A stretch of DNA of 64,000 nucleotides, from NCBI RefSeq assembly GCF_031456835.1, contig NZ_JAVDVK010000001.1, positions 1,922,001 through 1,986,000 on the forward strand, written 5' to 3'. Each line of letters opens with the position of its first letter. Position 1 is the first letter of the stretch. Made by a program: the position numbers and the translations under genes. Of the stretch, positions 18,001-26,280 are shown piece by piece. Below the pieces are notes generated by a model that ran no database searches, was not told the DNA's origin, and saw nothing but the letters and a program-made list of their open reading frames with translations. This stretch comes from Leifsonia shinshuensis (GTDB taxonomy: Bacteria; Actinomycetota; Actinomycetes; Actinomycetales; Microbacteriaceae).

Positions 18001-21000
18001 CACCGACGCCGACGGCGGGACCCACGTGTTCACCAAAACCTCTACCGGCGGCTACACGCCACCGCCGGGGGAGAAGACAACCCTGACCACCGACCGCACC
18101 GGGGCACTCACCCTCACCGGGGAGGACGACACCGTCTACCGGTTCACCGCCGCCGGACACCTCTCCTCCGCCACACCCGCCGTCGACGTCGGCTCCAAAC
18201 CCGCCACCCCTGTGCCCGCCTACGTGGACTCTGCCACGCTGAACAATGCGCTGCGCTCCCTTTCGGACCCGCTCTCCAACACCGCCACCTCCGGCGCGCC
18301 CTCCTACGCGCGGGCCGTGTACTTTGCCTACAACGGCGACACCTACGCCAACCTCAACATCCCAACCGCAGCAGGAATTACCACCACCGGCAACGTCTGC
18401 ACCGCCCCTAGCGCTGGGTGGGGGAGCCCGCCCCCCGGGATGATGTGCGCGATCCTCTACCCGGACGGCACCACCACCCAACTCGAGTACGGCACCGACG
18501 GGTACCTCCGCGGTGTCCTCAACCCTGGCGGAGCCCTCACCCTCTTTGGCTATGACAGCACTAGTGGGTTGCTCACGTCGGTCCAAACGTCCACCGGATC
18601 CGACTGGGCCGCCCTCAACACCACCGGCGGAACCCCGCAAACACTCATCGGATACGACGATCAAGGCCGCGCCACCAGCGTCACCCTCCCACACCTAGAC
18701 GGGGTCACCGCGCCAGGCAAAACCTACACGTACGCCTCCATGGCCACACCAGGGCAAGACGGCACCTCCTATATCGACGTAGCCGGTCTTACTCCACCTG
18801 CCGGCGGCATGGGACACCAAGCCGCAGTCACCTTCGACGCCGCGCTCCGCAAAACCTCCGCCACCACTGCGTCCGGGCTCACCACCCGAACACTGTGGAA
18901 CAACCACGACAACGTGCTGGCAACCCTCGACCCGCAAGGGCACGAAACCTCGACCGTCTACGACACACAAGACCGACCCACCGACAACTACGGTCCCGCA
19001 CCCGCCACCTGCTTCGGCGCCACCTCGAGCCAACCGTTCGGGCCAACCTCACTCGATACCAACGGGTCACTCGACCCGGCTGATGGACCCCAACCCGCCT
19101 CGATCAGCGCATGCGCAGCCATGAACGGCACCGCGATCGCGCACACCTCCACCGGATATGACACCAATCTCTCCGGACTCGCCGTCACCTACTACAACAA
19201 CGTGAATCTCGCCGGGACCCCAGCCGGATACGGACAGATTTACAACACCGCAGGCGGTAACACGCAGCAAATCTGGTCCGGCGCCCCTGTTGCCGGCATG
19301 GGAACCACCAACTGGTCCGCCCAAGCCAGCGGCCTGCTCACCTTCACCGGCGGGTCAGGCAGTGCGTGCCAGAACTGGACCATCAGCGCCTACACCGACA
19401 ACATCGTCCAGATCTACCTCAACGACGTTCTGATCCTGAACGCCCCCTCCACCGGCACCTACTCCACCACATACTGCGCGGTCCCCGGTCAGATCGCCCG
19501 TCTCAGAGTCGTCTACGCTCACGCGACCGCCTCCACAGCCACCCTTCGCTTGGCATGGGTCGCACCCGGCGCAGGAAGCGTTTACATCCCCGACAGCTCC
19601 CTCGCGCCCGCGTATGGCCTGAAAACTGCTTCGCGTATTGATGAGTCTGCGCCAAGCGGGATCAGCAGCCCCAACGTCCCCTCCGAGAGCACCGCCACCA
19701 GCTACGCGTTTCCGTGGTTCGGCACCAACACAACCGACACGGTTGACCCAACCGGTCTAAAGCTGGCGTCGGTGTCGACATCTGAGAACCCTGGTAGTGG
19801 CTATTTGCGTCCGACAACTGCCACGAAGCCAGCCGGAAGCTCGACCACTACCGCCTACTACGGCGGTGCGACAAACCCGAGTATCTCGTACGGCGCCGCC
19901 CTCAACATCACAACCGCCGTCTGTGGTGTGCCGGTGGGTACCCCGCAAGACGGGATGACTGCATCTGTGTCAGAACCCGCTCCTGCGGTCGGGGTGGCCG
20001 CCGTAACTAAGTTCATCTACGACTCAATGGGAAGAGTCGCAGCAACACTGGCACCGGGAGACACGACCTGGTCCTGCACAACCTACGACGCCCGAGGGCG
20101 AGTTACCTCCGAGACTTTCCCCGCTTACGGAACCGAGGCCGCCCGAACAGTCACCTACGGCTACACCGGAGACGGCACCAACGGAACCACAAACGGAGAC
20201 CCTCTTACAGGGTGGGTGCGAGACTCGAGCGTGTCATCAGCGCCCACAAACGGCACGATCTACACCACAACGGCCCTGAGCGGACCGACAATCCGATATG
20301 TCGACTCGTGGGGCGCCGTCACAACAACCGCTTACAACCAGGCGCTGCAATCCACCTCATCGACAACCTCTCTCCCTGACGGCACCAGCCATACCGAGGG
20401 CTACACGTACAGCGACGACGGAGCGCCGTTGACCGTTTCCGAAGACGGCGCCCCGATCGCCCAAGCCACCTACACCACGGGGACGCTGACAGGCGTCAGC
20501 TACCCGTCGGCCAACGGTGGTTCCGGGAACGGCAGCGCCGGCACGTTCGGTTACGACCCCACGGGGGCCGGTATCAGCGCACAATGGGCCTTCCCGACGG
20601 GGGACCCGATCCAAGACAGCCATGTGCTGTCCCAACAGGGCCGCATCGTGCAAGACATCCTCACCGACGGATCAACCGCGTACACGTCCACATACGGCTA
20701 CGACGCTGCCGGACGCCTCACGAGCGCGAACGTACCCTACAACCAGCTCAGCTACAGTTTCGCCGCGACAGGTGGGTGCGGCGTGAACACCGCCGCCGGA
20801 CAGGACGGCAACCGGACATCCTTGGGCGACATTCTGACGCCGCCCGGCGCATCAAGCGCTACTAGCACATTCGGGACCACCTACTGCTACGACAACGCCG
20901 ATCGGCTCACCAGCGACACCATCAGTGGAGCCCCGACTAGCCCGGACATCGTCGCCGGGACAGCGTTGACCAGCGCAAACCTCGCCTATGACAGCCACGG

Positions 21001-22135
21001 CAACATAACGCAACTCGGCAGTGAAGCGCTTACCTACGACGACTCCAACCGCCATACGCAAACGACACTTGCTGACGGAACGACCGTCAGCTATCAGCGA
21101 GACTTCGCCAACCGCATCATTCAAGAAGTACAAACGCCTGCCGGTGCAACGGCAACCGAACTCCACTACGTCTACACGGGAAATAGCGACACCCCTGCGT
21201 TTACCTTGACCAAGGCGGGGGTAACGCAAGAGCAGACGATCGAGTTACTCGGCGGAGCAACCGTCTCCCGCACCGCGAGCGCGCAGACCTGGTCTTACCC
21301 CGACCTTTCCGGCCACGACATCGTCACCGCTGACCAAACCGGAACTCGACAGGGTAAGGTCGCCCTCTATGACCCCTTTGGGGACCCCATCGACCCCGCT
21401 ACCGGAGTGATCGGAAGCACACACGCCGATCAAGCAGCACCACAAAACAGCACCACCCCGAACACGTCCGTCGGCTACGACGGAAAGTACGGCAAGCAGT
21501 TCCTCACTCTTGACGGCATCGATACCATCGAAATGGGAGCAAGACAATACGCTCCCCTGCTCGGGCGATTCCTCTCTATCGACCCCCAGGCCGGCGGAAA
21601 CGCCAACGACTACAACTTTCCCGACGACCCGGTCAACCACTCCGACCTCACCGGCCAGCGCAGCATCACACCTTTCGGCTGCGGCTCCGCCTGCGTACCA
21701 AACGGAGCAGCCATACAAGACGAGGCGCTCGCGACTGTAGCGGTCAACGGCGCTGAAGTCGTCGGCATGATCGGGTCGCTCCCAGACGACCCGGCTGCCG
21801 CGGAACTCTCCGCCCTCTCCAGAACGATGAAGGCGGAGGGCGAATCGATGGCTGCCGCGGCGGCTAAGGCGGCGGTGCACGGCAATTCGAAAGCTAGTAC
21901 CAAGACTGCCTATCTTTATCGTCTGGAGACAAGCCAGGGGCAGTATCTGAAAACGGGAATTTCCCAAAACCCGTTCAAGCGCTATACGCAGAAGGAAATG
22001 CAGGGGCGCCAGCTGACAATTCTCGACCAGGGTTCACGCGCCGATATGCTAGCGAAGGAGCGAGCGATCGTCGAAGTCAACGGCGGTCCACTGAATCGCG
22101 AGCCGTGGTCCTCATGGCGGAGGAGAGCGTTTTGA
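15059..22135 (+). CDS. Secreted RHS/YD-repeat polymorphic toxin with GIY-YIG-like C-terminal domain
   Basis: About 2358 residues. GTG at 15059 has AGGGG 7 nt upstream; an in-frame GTG at 15005 and ATG at 15074 are alternatives. Order: Sec signal peptide ending SFAAPAAAETA; DNRLRE-like region (about 340-500); Fn3-like stretch (515-730); PA14 domain (about 780-930, LSDDGAELSLNN); YD repeats (about 1140-2190) holding a second PA14-like domain (about 1370-1500, TDNIVQIYLND); RHS core (about 2145-2200) with GARQYAPLLGRFLSIDP and DPVNHSDLTG. After the core comes a variable tip. Its last 75 residues carry a GIY-YIG-like pattern: AYLYRL, YLKTGIS, PFKRY, KERAIVE and LNREPW. The model is a wall-exported shell delivering a nuclease tip. 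The next gene overlaps and probably gives immunity. Toxin class is inference. Confidence 0.85.
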   Translation: MLRSGMGDLRSSLRVTSVIAAVALAASVLVPVSFAAPAAAETAQPASSLPPLGQPVNPTLHPGSAITAAGGVQADQAAPPAAPAPYTQSTASADTGTGNYDPSTSTVISRSEFETNYRNADNTKTARFSTQPLNVQRDDGSWVPVKTTVTTTSSGDLTVPDNPLDPQFAGTSGGSDGEYSVSSAGYTISFALQGANDVKATQATTEQRTVSGGSASSSVAYNGVAPNQDLAYQVEPGAVKETVVLKSPPTDQTDWVWTVHAPGLTLGKDQFGDITYVDALGHVVFVMPIPAMEDSSGIPGQSEAAVVNVPVTVASAGGDDWTLTLTPDQAWLNDPSRVYPVFLDPSTASSYANDAHSYENTGTSLTGVAYVGNSRAGGDTIWRTVTHFNYEQLFGYHVIGAALDEWYGGDGTTNATIGAVDYATAFSYNGVGSYLSGISISAGSSGSGVAQDAGLANQLSAWVDARSSGNYLMLGGQEYAGQYTYKSLGLEMFISYESKPTIAATQVSVQDPNGFAATTSSPQGGATVLGSSTPTLTTSFTEDSGNGGAAVNRWYSVSTNSNMTSPLYQSGWTSSATIMVPPKVLNPGVVYYWQVEVEDEYGATAVSPIYSWKTSPNPTIAAGSTLSPADSSIVASTTPTLTAVTATATNGHALAYQFRVATGSDGVSGQVVLSGIITPVSGVVTWAVPAQILQDNSSYTWALVVNDGYDDWINSAQRITINRRVTSPGPAPTDTAGPVTVNLANGNVSTTVATPTVNTVGGAMGYSLSYDSQLSSNAGLKGTYWNITSSPATFSYTSLPSNPVLVRTDTAVQFNWASELPSTAVTATNFQAQWTGFITPPAGTYNFGFLSDDGAELSLNNTPIITDKWTDHRDTAVGYETAASQTLVVSGSGSNLTAKLGANPVPLPLPITVNYYQHNGAAMMNLYVEQTSVAGSSQTVPANWFTKTADALPPGWSASAPIAGDAGTYVAAKNNGGSVTITDADGGTHVFTKTSTGGYTPPPGEKTTLTTDRTGALTLTGEDDTVYRFTAAGHLSSATPAVDVGSKPATPVPAYVDSATLNNALRSLSDPLSNTATSGAPSYARAVYFAYNGDTYANLNIPTAAGITTTGNVCTAPSAGWGSPPPGMMCAILYPDGTTTQLEYGTDGYLRGVLNPGGALTLFGYDSTSGLLTSVQTSTGSDWAALNTTGGTPQTLIGYDDQGRATSVTLPHLDGVTAPGKTYTYASMATPGQDGTSYIDVAGLTPPAGGMGHQAAVTFDAALRKTSATTASGLTTRTLWNNHDNVLATLDPQGHETSTVYDTQDRPTDNYGPAPATCFGATSSQPFGPTSLDTNGSLDPADGPQPASISACAAMNGTAIAHTSTGYDTNLSGLAVTYYNNVNLAGTPAGYGQIYNTAGGNTQQIWSGAPVAGMGTTNWSAQASGLLTFTGGSGSACQNWTISAYTDNIVQIYLNDVLILNAPSTGTYSTTYCAVPGQIARLRVVYAHATASTATLRLAWVAPGAGSVYIPDSSLAPAYGLKTASRIDESAPSGISSPNVPSESTATSYAFPWFGTNTTDTVDPTGLKLASVSTSENPGSGYLRPTTATKPAGSSTTTAYYGGATNPSISYGAALNITTAVCGVPVGTPQDGMTASVSEPAPAVGVAAVTKFIYDSMGRVAATLAPGDTTWSCTTYDARGRVTSETFPAYGTEAARTVTYGYTGDGTNGTTNGDPLTGWVRDSSVSSAPTNGTIYTTTALSGPTIRYVDSWGAVTTTAYNQALQSTSSTTSLPDGTSHTEGYTYSDDGAPLTVSEDGAPIAQATYTTGTLTGVSYPSANGGSGNGSAGTFGYDPTGAGISAQWAFPTGDPIQDSHVLSQQGRIVQDILTDGSTAYTSTYGYDAAGRLTSANVPYNQLSYSFAATGGCGVNTAAGQDGNRTSLGDILTPPGASSATSTFGTTYCYDNADRLTSDTISGAPTSPDIVAGTALTSANLAYDSHGNITQLGSEALTYDDSNRHTQTTLADGTTVSYQRDFANRIIQEVQTPAGATATELHYVYTGNSDTPAFTLTKAGVTQEQTIELLGGATVSRTASAQTWSYPDLSGHDIVTADQTGTRQGKVALYDPFGDPIDPATGVIGSTHADQAAPQNSTTPNTSVGYDGKYGKQFLTLDGIDTIEMGARQYAPLLGRFLSIDPQAGGNANDYNFPDDPVNHSDLTGQRSITPFGCGSACVPNGAAIQDEALATVAVNGAEVVGMIGSLPDDPAAAELSALSRTMKAEGESMAAAAAKAAVHGNSKASTKTAYLYRLETSQGQYLKTGISQNPFKRYTQKEMQGRQLTILDQGSRADMLAKERAIVEVNGGPLNREPWSSWRRRAF

Positions 22136-22551
22136 CCGACCTGAGCGAATCTGGCGAGCACCAATACTTGAGTGCCGGTGCGATCGTTGGCGGCCAGCGA
22201 CCCTCAGCTCGCAGGTGGTCTGAAACGTATAGAGCTTGGGCCAAAGCGTTAGAAGTCGCCTCCGAGGACATGAGCGGCCCGCTTTCAGTGTCCTTTGTAT
22301 TCCTCGTGCCTGGCGAAATCCTTTCAGCGGACTTCACCGAGCCCAAGATCACGGCCTTCAGGAGAAAAAAGCAACAAATCGAGATTCAGATCCCACTTTC
22401 GGAATCCGTTCCGGAACACCCCTATGACGCCATGACGTTGGAGGCTTTGAGCGCTCTTACTGTGATCGAAGAGTGGGCGCGGAAGCATAAACGGGTGGAG
22501 GATGTCTTGCCAGTGCGCGCGATTGTGGCGTCTCTCAAGCGCTCGAATTGA
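22132..22551 (+). CDS. Candidate immunity protein for the RHS toxin
   Basis: 139 residues, no known family recognised. The start is taken as TTG at 22132, whose last two bases share the RHS stop (TTGA overlap), because GGAGGAG lies exactly 6 nt upstream inside the toxin end; in-frame GTG 22105 and ATG 22114 lack such a site. The protein is soluble and fairly acidic, with SVSFVFLVPGEIL, a Lys-rich KITAFRRKKQQIEIQIPL strand and a helical C-terminus. Direct coupling behind a polymorphic toxin tip is the standard place of an immunity gene; the function is inferred from context only. Confidence 0.6.
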   Translation: MTDLSESGEHQYLSAGAIVGGQRPSARRWSETYRAWAKALEVASEDMSGPLSVSFVFLVPGEILSADFTEPKITAFRRKKQQIEIQIPLSESVPEHPYDAMTLEALSALTVIEEWARKHKRVEDVLPVRAIVASLKRSN

Positions 22552-22714
22552 GATCCCCTCAACCCGAATCAGTCCATAATCTGACATAAGATATACTATC
22601 GGCGACGCGCGTGGGCAAGTTGCGACCATGCCGTTGGGAATACGGCGCTACGGCAACATCGGATACGCAACGCCCGCTAAACGATCCCCTAGCGGCGTGC
22701 TAACTAGGTGGCGA

Positions 22715-22906
22715 CTATCGCGACCGCCACCAGATGAGACTGGAAATGGCGGCGCCGACAGAGCTTATCCCTGCGATGATGCCGATCGTCCACCCGCCAG
22801 CTTCATCCTGAGGGCTCGGCCTGATCGCTCCATAAACCAGTCCGGCGATGATCGCGGCGAATGAGAGGCCGACCAAGCAGAATGCAACGACGCGTGCTGG
22901 ATGCAT
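22715..22906 (-). CDS. Small two-helix membrane protein, 63 residues
   Basis: The frame MHPARVVAFCLVGLSFAAII... has two hydrophobic helices (about 5-27 and 40-58) joined by RPSPQDEAGG and ends in WWRSR. The clear hairpin topology supports a real gene, although no ribosome site is obvious. It is on the opposite strand to the toxin and immunity genes. Function unknown. Confidence 0.5.
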   Translation of the reverse strand: MHPARVVAFCLVGLSFAAIIAGLVYGAIRPSPQDEAGGWTIGIIAGISSVGAAISSLIWWRSR

Positions 22907-23008
22907 GGGAGGAGCATCGCACGACCCTGAGATCGATACGCAGAGAGCGAAAGAGGATCGGCTTGCGCACCTGCGTCTAGAGACTAGACCACGAGCGGAA
23001 AGAGACGG

Positions 23009-23265
23009 CTACGGGGCTTTCGGATCAGGCTCGCTCTGCGACCAATCGTTGTCCTCTGGGGCATCCGAGTTCGGGACGGTGTTCCAGAAAACCCGCAGAT
23101 CCTTACCACCATTCGGGCCTAGTGGCTTGACCGCCCAATCCAGGAACTTCTCGCCTCGTTCGCCCACAAGGACAGTATGGCGCGGCCGGCGGCCGCCGAT
23201 ATGTCCGCTTCGAAAATCCCGCGGAGCGCTCGCAAGCCGATCGCCAACTGCTGCCTCGTGCCTTT
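23009..23265 (-). pseudogene. Truncated, frameshifted gene remnant downstream of the toxin
   Basis: On the minus strand, one frame (about 23265-23165) reads LRALRGIFEADISAAAGRA then ILSLWANE, and the next frame continues as RGEKFLDWAVKPLGPNGGKD, LRVFWNTVPNSD and ends EPDPKAP-stop at 23009. Both halves have protein-like composition, and together look like the C-terminus of one gene with an indel near 23160 and no 5' part. The other reading is a free-standing 52-residue peptide from GTG 23167. The rest of 22907-23008 holds nothing recognisable. Confidence 0.35.
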
Positions 23266-23685
23266 GTGTCGGTGGTGCGAATTACGGTCAAAGCCGTGGC
23301 AACTCTCAATGACCTGCGCCGGACCGCCGCTGTGTTGCCCGGTAGCGAGGAGCGAGCGACGACGGGCGGTGCTGCGTGGTTCGTTCGCGGCAAGCCGTAT
23401 GCGTGGGAGTGCCATCCGTGGCCGAGCGTCCCCGCTGACATGCGCGAGATAGTCGCGGCCGAGCTCGTCGTCGGGGTGAAAGTGGCCGACCGAATGGACG
23501 CGCTGGCTCTTATCGAAATGGCGCCCGACGTGTTCCTGCGCACCACAACCCCCTGGGGTCAGCCGAAGGTCGCCTTCCGAATGGCCGGCATCGAGGAAGA
23601 CCATCTTGTGGAACTCGTGACGGAGGCGTGGCGGGTGCAGGCTCCGAAGTATCTGCGGCGAGAGTTCGACAACCTCGGCGCTTAG
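23266..23685 (+). CDS. MmcQ/YjbR-family protein
   Basis: About 139 residues of the MmcQ/YjbR (CyaY-like fold) family: TLNDLRRTAAVLPGSEE near the N-terminus, AWFVRGKPYAWE, and the late LVELVTEAWRVQAPKYLRREF are family marks. Members are called DNA-binding by similarity but the role is not well known. A later GTG at 23296 (giving VATLNDLRR) is the more usual start; neither has a good ribosome site. It sits among broken genes, but itself appears intact. Confidence 0.75.
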   Translation: MSVVRITVKAVATLNDLRRTAAVLPGSEERATTGGAAWFVRGKPYAWECHPWPSVPADMREIVAAELVVGVKVADRMDALALIEMAPDVFLRTTTPWGQPKVAFRMAGIEEDHLVELVTEAWRVQAPKYLRREFDNLGA

Positions 23686-23764
23686 AGGACCGGTCAGACA
23701 AGGATCCGCTTCCGGGCGGGAACTTGATCGTCTTACCAGCAATTCGTGCTTGTACCCTCGCACC

Positions 23765-24141
23765 GTGGAAACCTATGTGACGCTCCCCGCTCTAAGTTCC
23801 TATGTTCTTGAGGAGAGCTGGGTTCTTGCCGTCACAGTGCAGCCGGCTGTAGTGACACTTGATGTGGACCTCTGCTATGCAGCAGATCATCCGGAGTTGC
23901 GTCCTCCGCGCGCTGGCGAATGGGCATATTTCCGCGAGGCTCGATCCGATTTATTGGTGTCACATCGGTAACTTGGCAAGAAATGGGCCAGCGAGCCGCA
24001 ACCGATGGCTCGGGCCAGAGCGACTGGGGACACATCGATTCGTTCGAATGGGCGGGAACGGCGTTCACGCTCGAAGGAGATTTTGGCGTCGTTCAGCTAC
24101 AGGCGGCGGCGGTGAATGTTGATCTCACCGGACCCGCATAA
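23765..24141 (+). pseudogene. Hypothetical gene broken by a 1-nt deletion
   Basis: From GTG 23765 the frame reads VETYVTLPALSSYVLEESWV... to GEWAYFRE and then runs to a stop at 23971. The +2 frame picks up directly as GSIRFIGVTSVTWQEMG, then SDWGHIDSFEWAGTAFTLEG and ends at 24141. One missing G in the run at 23938-23939 (GAGGC for GAGGGC) restores a continuous protein of about 125 residues. It is either a recent pseudogene or a sequencing error. Family not recognised. Confidence 0.65.
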
Positions 24142-24230
24142 GTCTGTACGCGGCCCGTAAGACGATCGGTGAGCGGGCGACGACGGGCGGTGGATTCCAT
24201 CACGAGACGGCGACTCGCAACTCAAGAGTC

Positions 24231-24845
24231 CTACACCCCCGCGGCCGCTACTTCGCCCGTCTCTACCTCGCCTGCAGGCTCGAGGACCAGAGCCATGATC
24301 CCCGAATCTGACACGTGCGCGGGCTGCGCCGGCCGGAACGACATCGGCACCATGCCGGTGTCGAACAGGCGCTTGCCCGTGCCGAGGGCGATGGGATACA
24401 CCCACAGGTTCAGGCGATCCACGAGCTCCACGGCGAGCAGGCTTCGCAGCAGCTCACCACTACCCCACAGGTGCACCTCTTCGAACTCGTCGCGCAGTCG
24501 CCCGACGGCCGCCGCATCCAGCAGCACAGTGGTATCCGCCCAACTCGGATCCTCGACGGTTCGCGAGACCACGTACTTCGGAATGGCGGCGAACTTGGCC
24601 GCCACCGGATCATCGGTCGACTGGAACGGCCAGTATGCGGCGAAGATGTCGTAGGTGCGACGGCCGAGTAGGAGCGCGTCGGTACGTTCGATGCTCGCCA
24701 GGATGGAGGCGCCGGTCGCGGCATCCGTATACGGTGCCTGCCAGCCGCCGAATGCGAAGCCGTCGGTGCGGTCCTCGTCGGGGCCTCCGGGTGCCTGATA
24801 CACCCCATCGAGAGTGAGGAAGAGGTCTGCTGCGATGATGCCCAT
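24231..24845 (-). CDS. RibD C-terminal/dihydrofolate reductase-like protein
   Basis: 204 residues of the RibD-C fold found in riboflavin-pathway reductases and dihydrofolate reductase-like proteins. Visible are the start ADLFLTLDGVYQAPGG, the dinucleotide-binding LLLGRRTYDIFAAYWP, the VVSRTV strand, HLWGSGELLRSLL and the late LVDRLNLWVYPIALGTGKRLF. It is expected to bind NADPH and reduce an unknown substrate. AAGGAG precedes the ATG. Two other members of this family occur in the window, one of them broken. Confidence 0.85.
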   Translation of the reverse strand: MGIIAADLFLTLDGVYQAPGGPDEDRTDGFAFGGWQAPYTDAATGASILASIERTDALLLGRRTYDIFAAYWPFQSTDDPVAAKFAAIPKYVVSRTVEDPSWADTTVLLDAAAVGRLRDEFEEVHLWGSGELLRSLLAVELVDRLNLWVYPIALGTGKRLFDTGMVPMSFRPAQPAHVSDSGIMALVLEPAGEVETGEVAAAGV

Positions 24846-25105
24846 GTCGTCTCCTTCCGTCGGCCCGCAACCGGACGGCTTGCTCCGACGCCTCCATCTT
24901 CAACCGAATGTTCGACGTCGTCCAGCGCAACGCTGTCGCCATCGCCGTCCCTGGAAGAGCAGAGACGGTTGCGCCTGCGAACCGATTAGTCGAACCGCGC
25001 GTTCACCAGTTGAGGGTCAATCCGTTACACGCATCGGGAGTGACAATTGCCGATCCCTCAGCGTGCAGTCGGTCCGCCATCGCTTGGCAATGGGCCGTCG
25101 AGAGG

Positions 25106-25696
25106 TCAGTCGGCCCGAGGACGCCAATCGCGCCACTTGCGATCCCATGGCACTTCGCCGTGTTCCAGGGCACTCTCGACAGCTACACACGAATCGAGGA
25201 TGCGCTGCGCGTCGTGTTGCTCGTAGACGCCCATCTCGAGAGCCAGCTCCAACTCGTCGTGGTCCTTTCGCTCCCACGAGCGGAAGTCGGGTGAGACAAG
25301 TAGGTCGAGAGTCTCATCCATGGTGTCGAATCCGTGCTGGGTACGGATCAACGGCTGCTGGAAGTTGACGTACCACGACATCACACCGAGTTCGGCGGTG
25401 ACGGGTGCGAACACCTCGAATGGTTGCCCGGTGGGAGCGATTCGAAGCATTCCCGGCGCGTGGAACTCTTTGGGGCCAAGTTCCCATTCACCCGACAACC
25501 ACATCGAGAATGTACCGCGCCCGTGCTGTGTGCCGACGGGGTAGTCGATGATCGTGCCGGGTTCGAGGTACGAAACGAACTGGGCCGCCGTGTCTTCGAT
25601 GACGACGACCGGGCGAGACGTCCAGACACGTCCACGCAGGACCTCGCGAATTGCGATCCGTTCTCCTAGCCGGAATCTCCGCAAGGGGGGCAACAT
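25106..25696 (-). CDS. DUF402 domain protein
   Basis: 196-residue soluble protein. The centre and C-terminal half (SWYVNFQQPLIRTQHGFDTMD, LDLLVSPDFRSWERKDHDE, ALEMGVYEQHDAQRI) carry the DUF402 pattern with its conserved acidic residues, typical of small nucleotide-phosphate hydrolase-like folds. Specific substrate unknown. The gap behind it (24846-25105) holds no clear gene. The gene is in a minus-strand run with the Nudix and RNA ligase-like genes but is not overlapping them. Confidence 0.8.
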   Translation of the reverse strand: MLPPLRRFRLGERIAIREVLRGRVWTSRPVVVIEDTAAQFVSYLEPGTIIDYPVGTQHGRGTFSMWLSGEWELGPKEFHAPGMLRIAPTGQPFEVFAPVTAELGVMSWYVNFQQPLIRTQHGFDTMDETLDLLVSPDFRSWERKDHDELELALEMGVYEQHDAQRILDSCVAVESALEHGEVPWDRKWRDWRPRAD

Positions 25697-25745
25697 CCCC
25701 TTACCTTAAGACATTCGGACTGCGCCGCGTCCGATAGCCGATCGT

Positions 25746-26195
25746 TCAGTGGGCGTCTTTCAGCACGGTGTCAATCCACTCGTGTCGGACGAGACCGTCG
25801 ACGTCGCTGCGTGTGAACCAGCCAGTCTCAAGCAGCTCCTCGGTCTCCAGCGTGAGAGCGCAGCTTGGTAAGCGACATTCGAAAGCGGTTGTGACATAGG
25901 CGACGCGATCCCCATTGGGATGCACCGTCTCCAGAAGCGGCCCGCCGTAAGCACCGATAATCGTGCCGAGTCCTGGCGTTACGCCGAGTTCTTCGAGGAC
26001 TTCCCGAGCGACGGCCTCGTGCGGCGTCTCCCCAGGCTCGATACCGCCGCCGATGAGACTCCATCGCTCGGTGTCCCGCTGTCGTGCTAGGAGGAAACGA
26101 TCACTGTCGCGGATCACGGCCGTCACGCCGGGCAGGAGTAACAGATCATGTCCGACACGTTCGCGTAGGGATCGAACGTAGGGCGACATCGGCAT
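25746..26195 (-). CDS. Nudix hydrolase
   Basis: 149 residues. The Nudix box GGIEPGETPHEAVAREVLEE-LGV (about 50-72) fits GX5EX7REUXEEXGU fully, so metal-dependent hydrolysis of a nucleoside diphosphate derivative is expected. Preceding strand LLPGVTAVI and RWSLIGG are normal for the family. Two ATG codons (26195, 26189) can start it. Substrate unknown. A second, different Nudix gene lies 650 bp away on the other strand. Confidence 0.9.
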   Translation of the reverse strand: MPMSPYVRSLRERVGHDLLLLPGVTAVIRDSDRFLLARQRDTERWSLIGGGIEPGETPHEAVAREVLEELGVTPGLGTIIGAYGGPLLETVHPNGDRVAYVTTAFECRLPSCALTLETEELLETGWFTRSDVDGLVRHEWIDTVLKDAH

Positions 26196-26280
26196 GGTTC
26201 GACCCTAGCTTTTGCAGCACATTTCCGTGGTGGAGTCCTACGGGCCGCGACCATCTGCGCAGGTAGCGCTGGAGGATCGG

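Noticed and set aside
22628..22864. Plus-strand 78-residue frame opposite the small membrane protein
   Set aside because: Composition is random-like and it is antisense to a frame with clear membrane helices.
25003..25125. Protein-like tail IGVLGPTDLSTAHCQAMADRL on the minus strand behind the DUF402 gene
   Set aside because: No start, overlaps the DUF402 end in another frame and joins nothing upstream; could be a remnant but cannot be supported.
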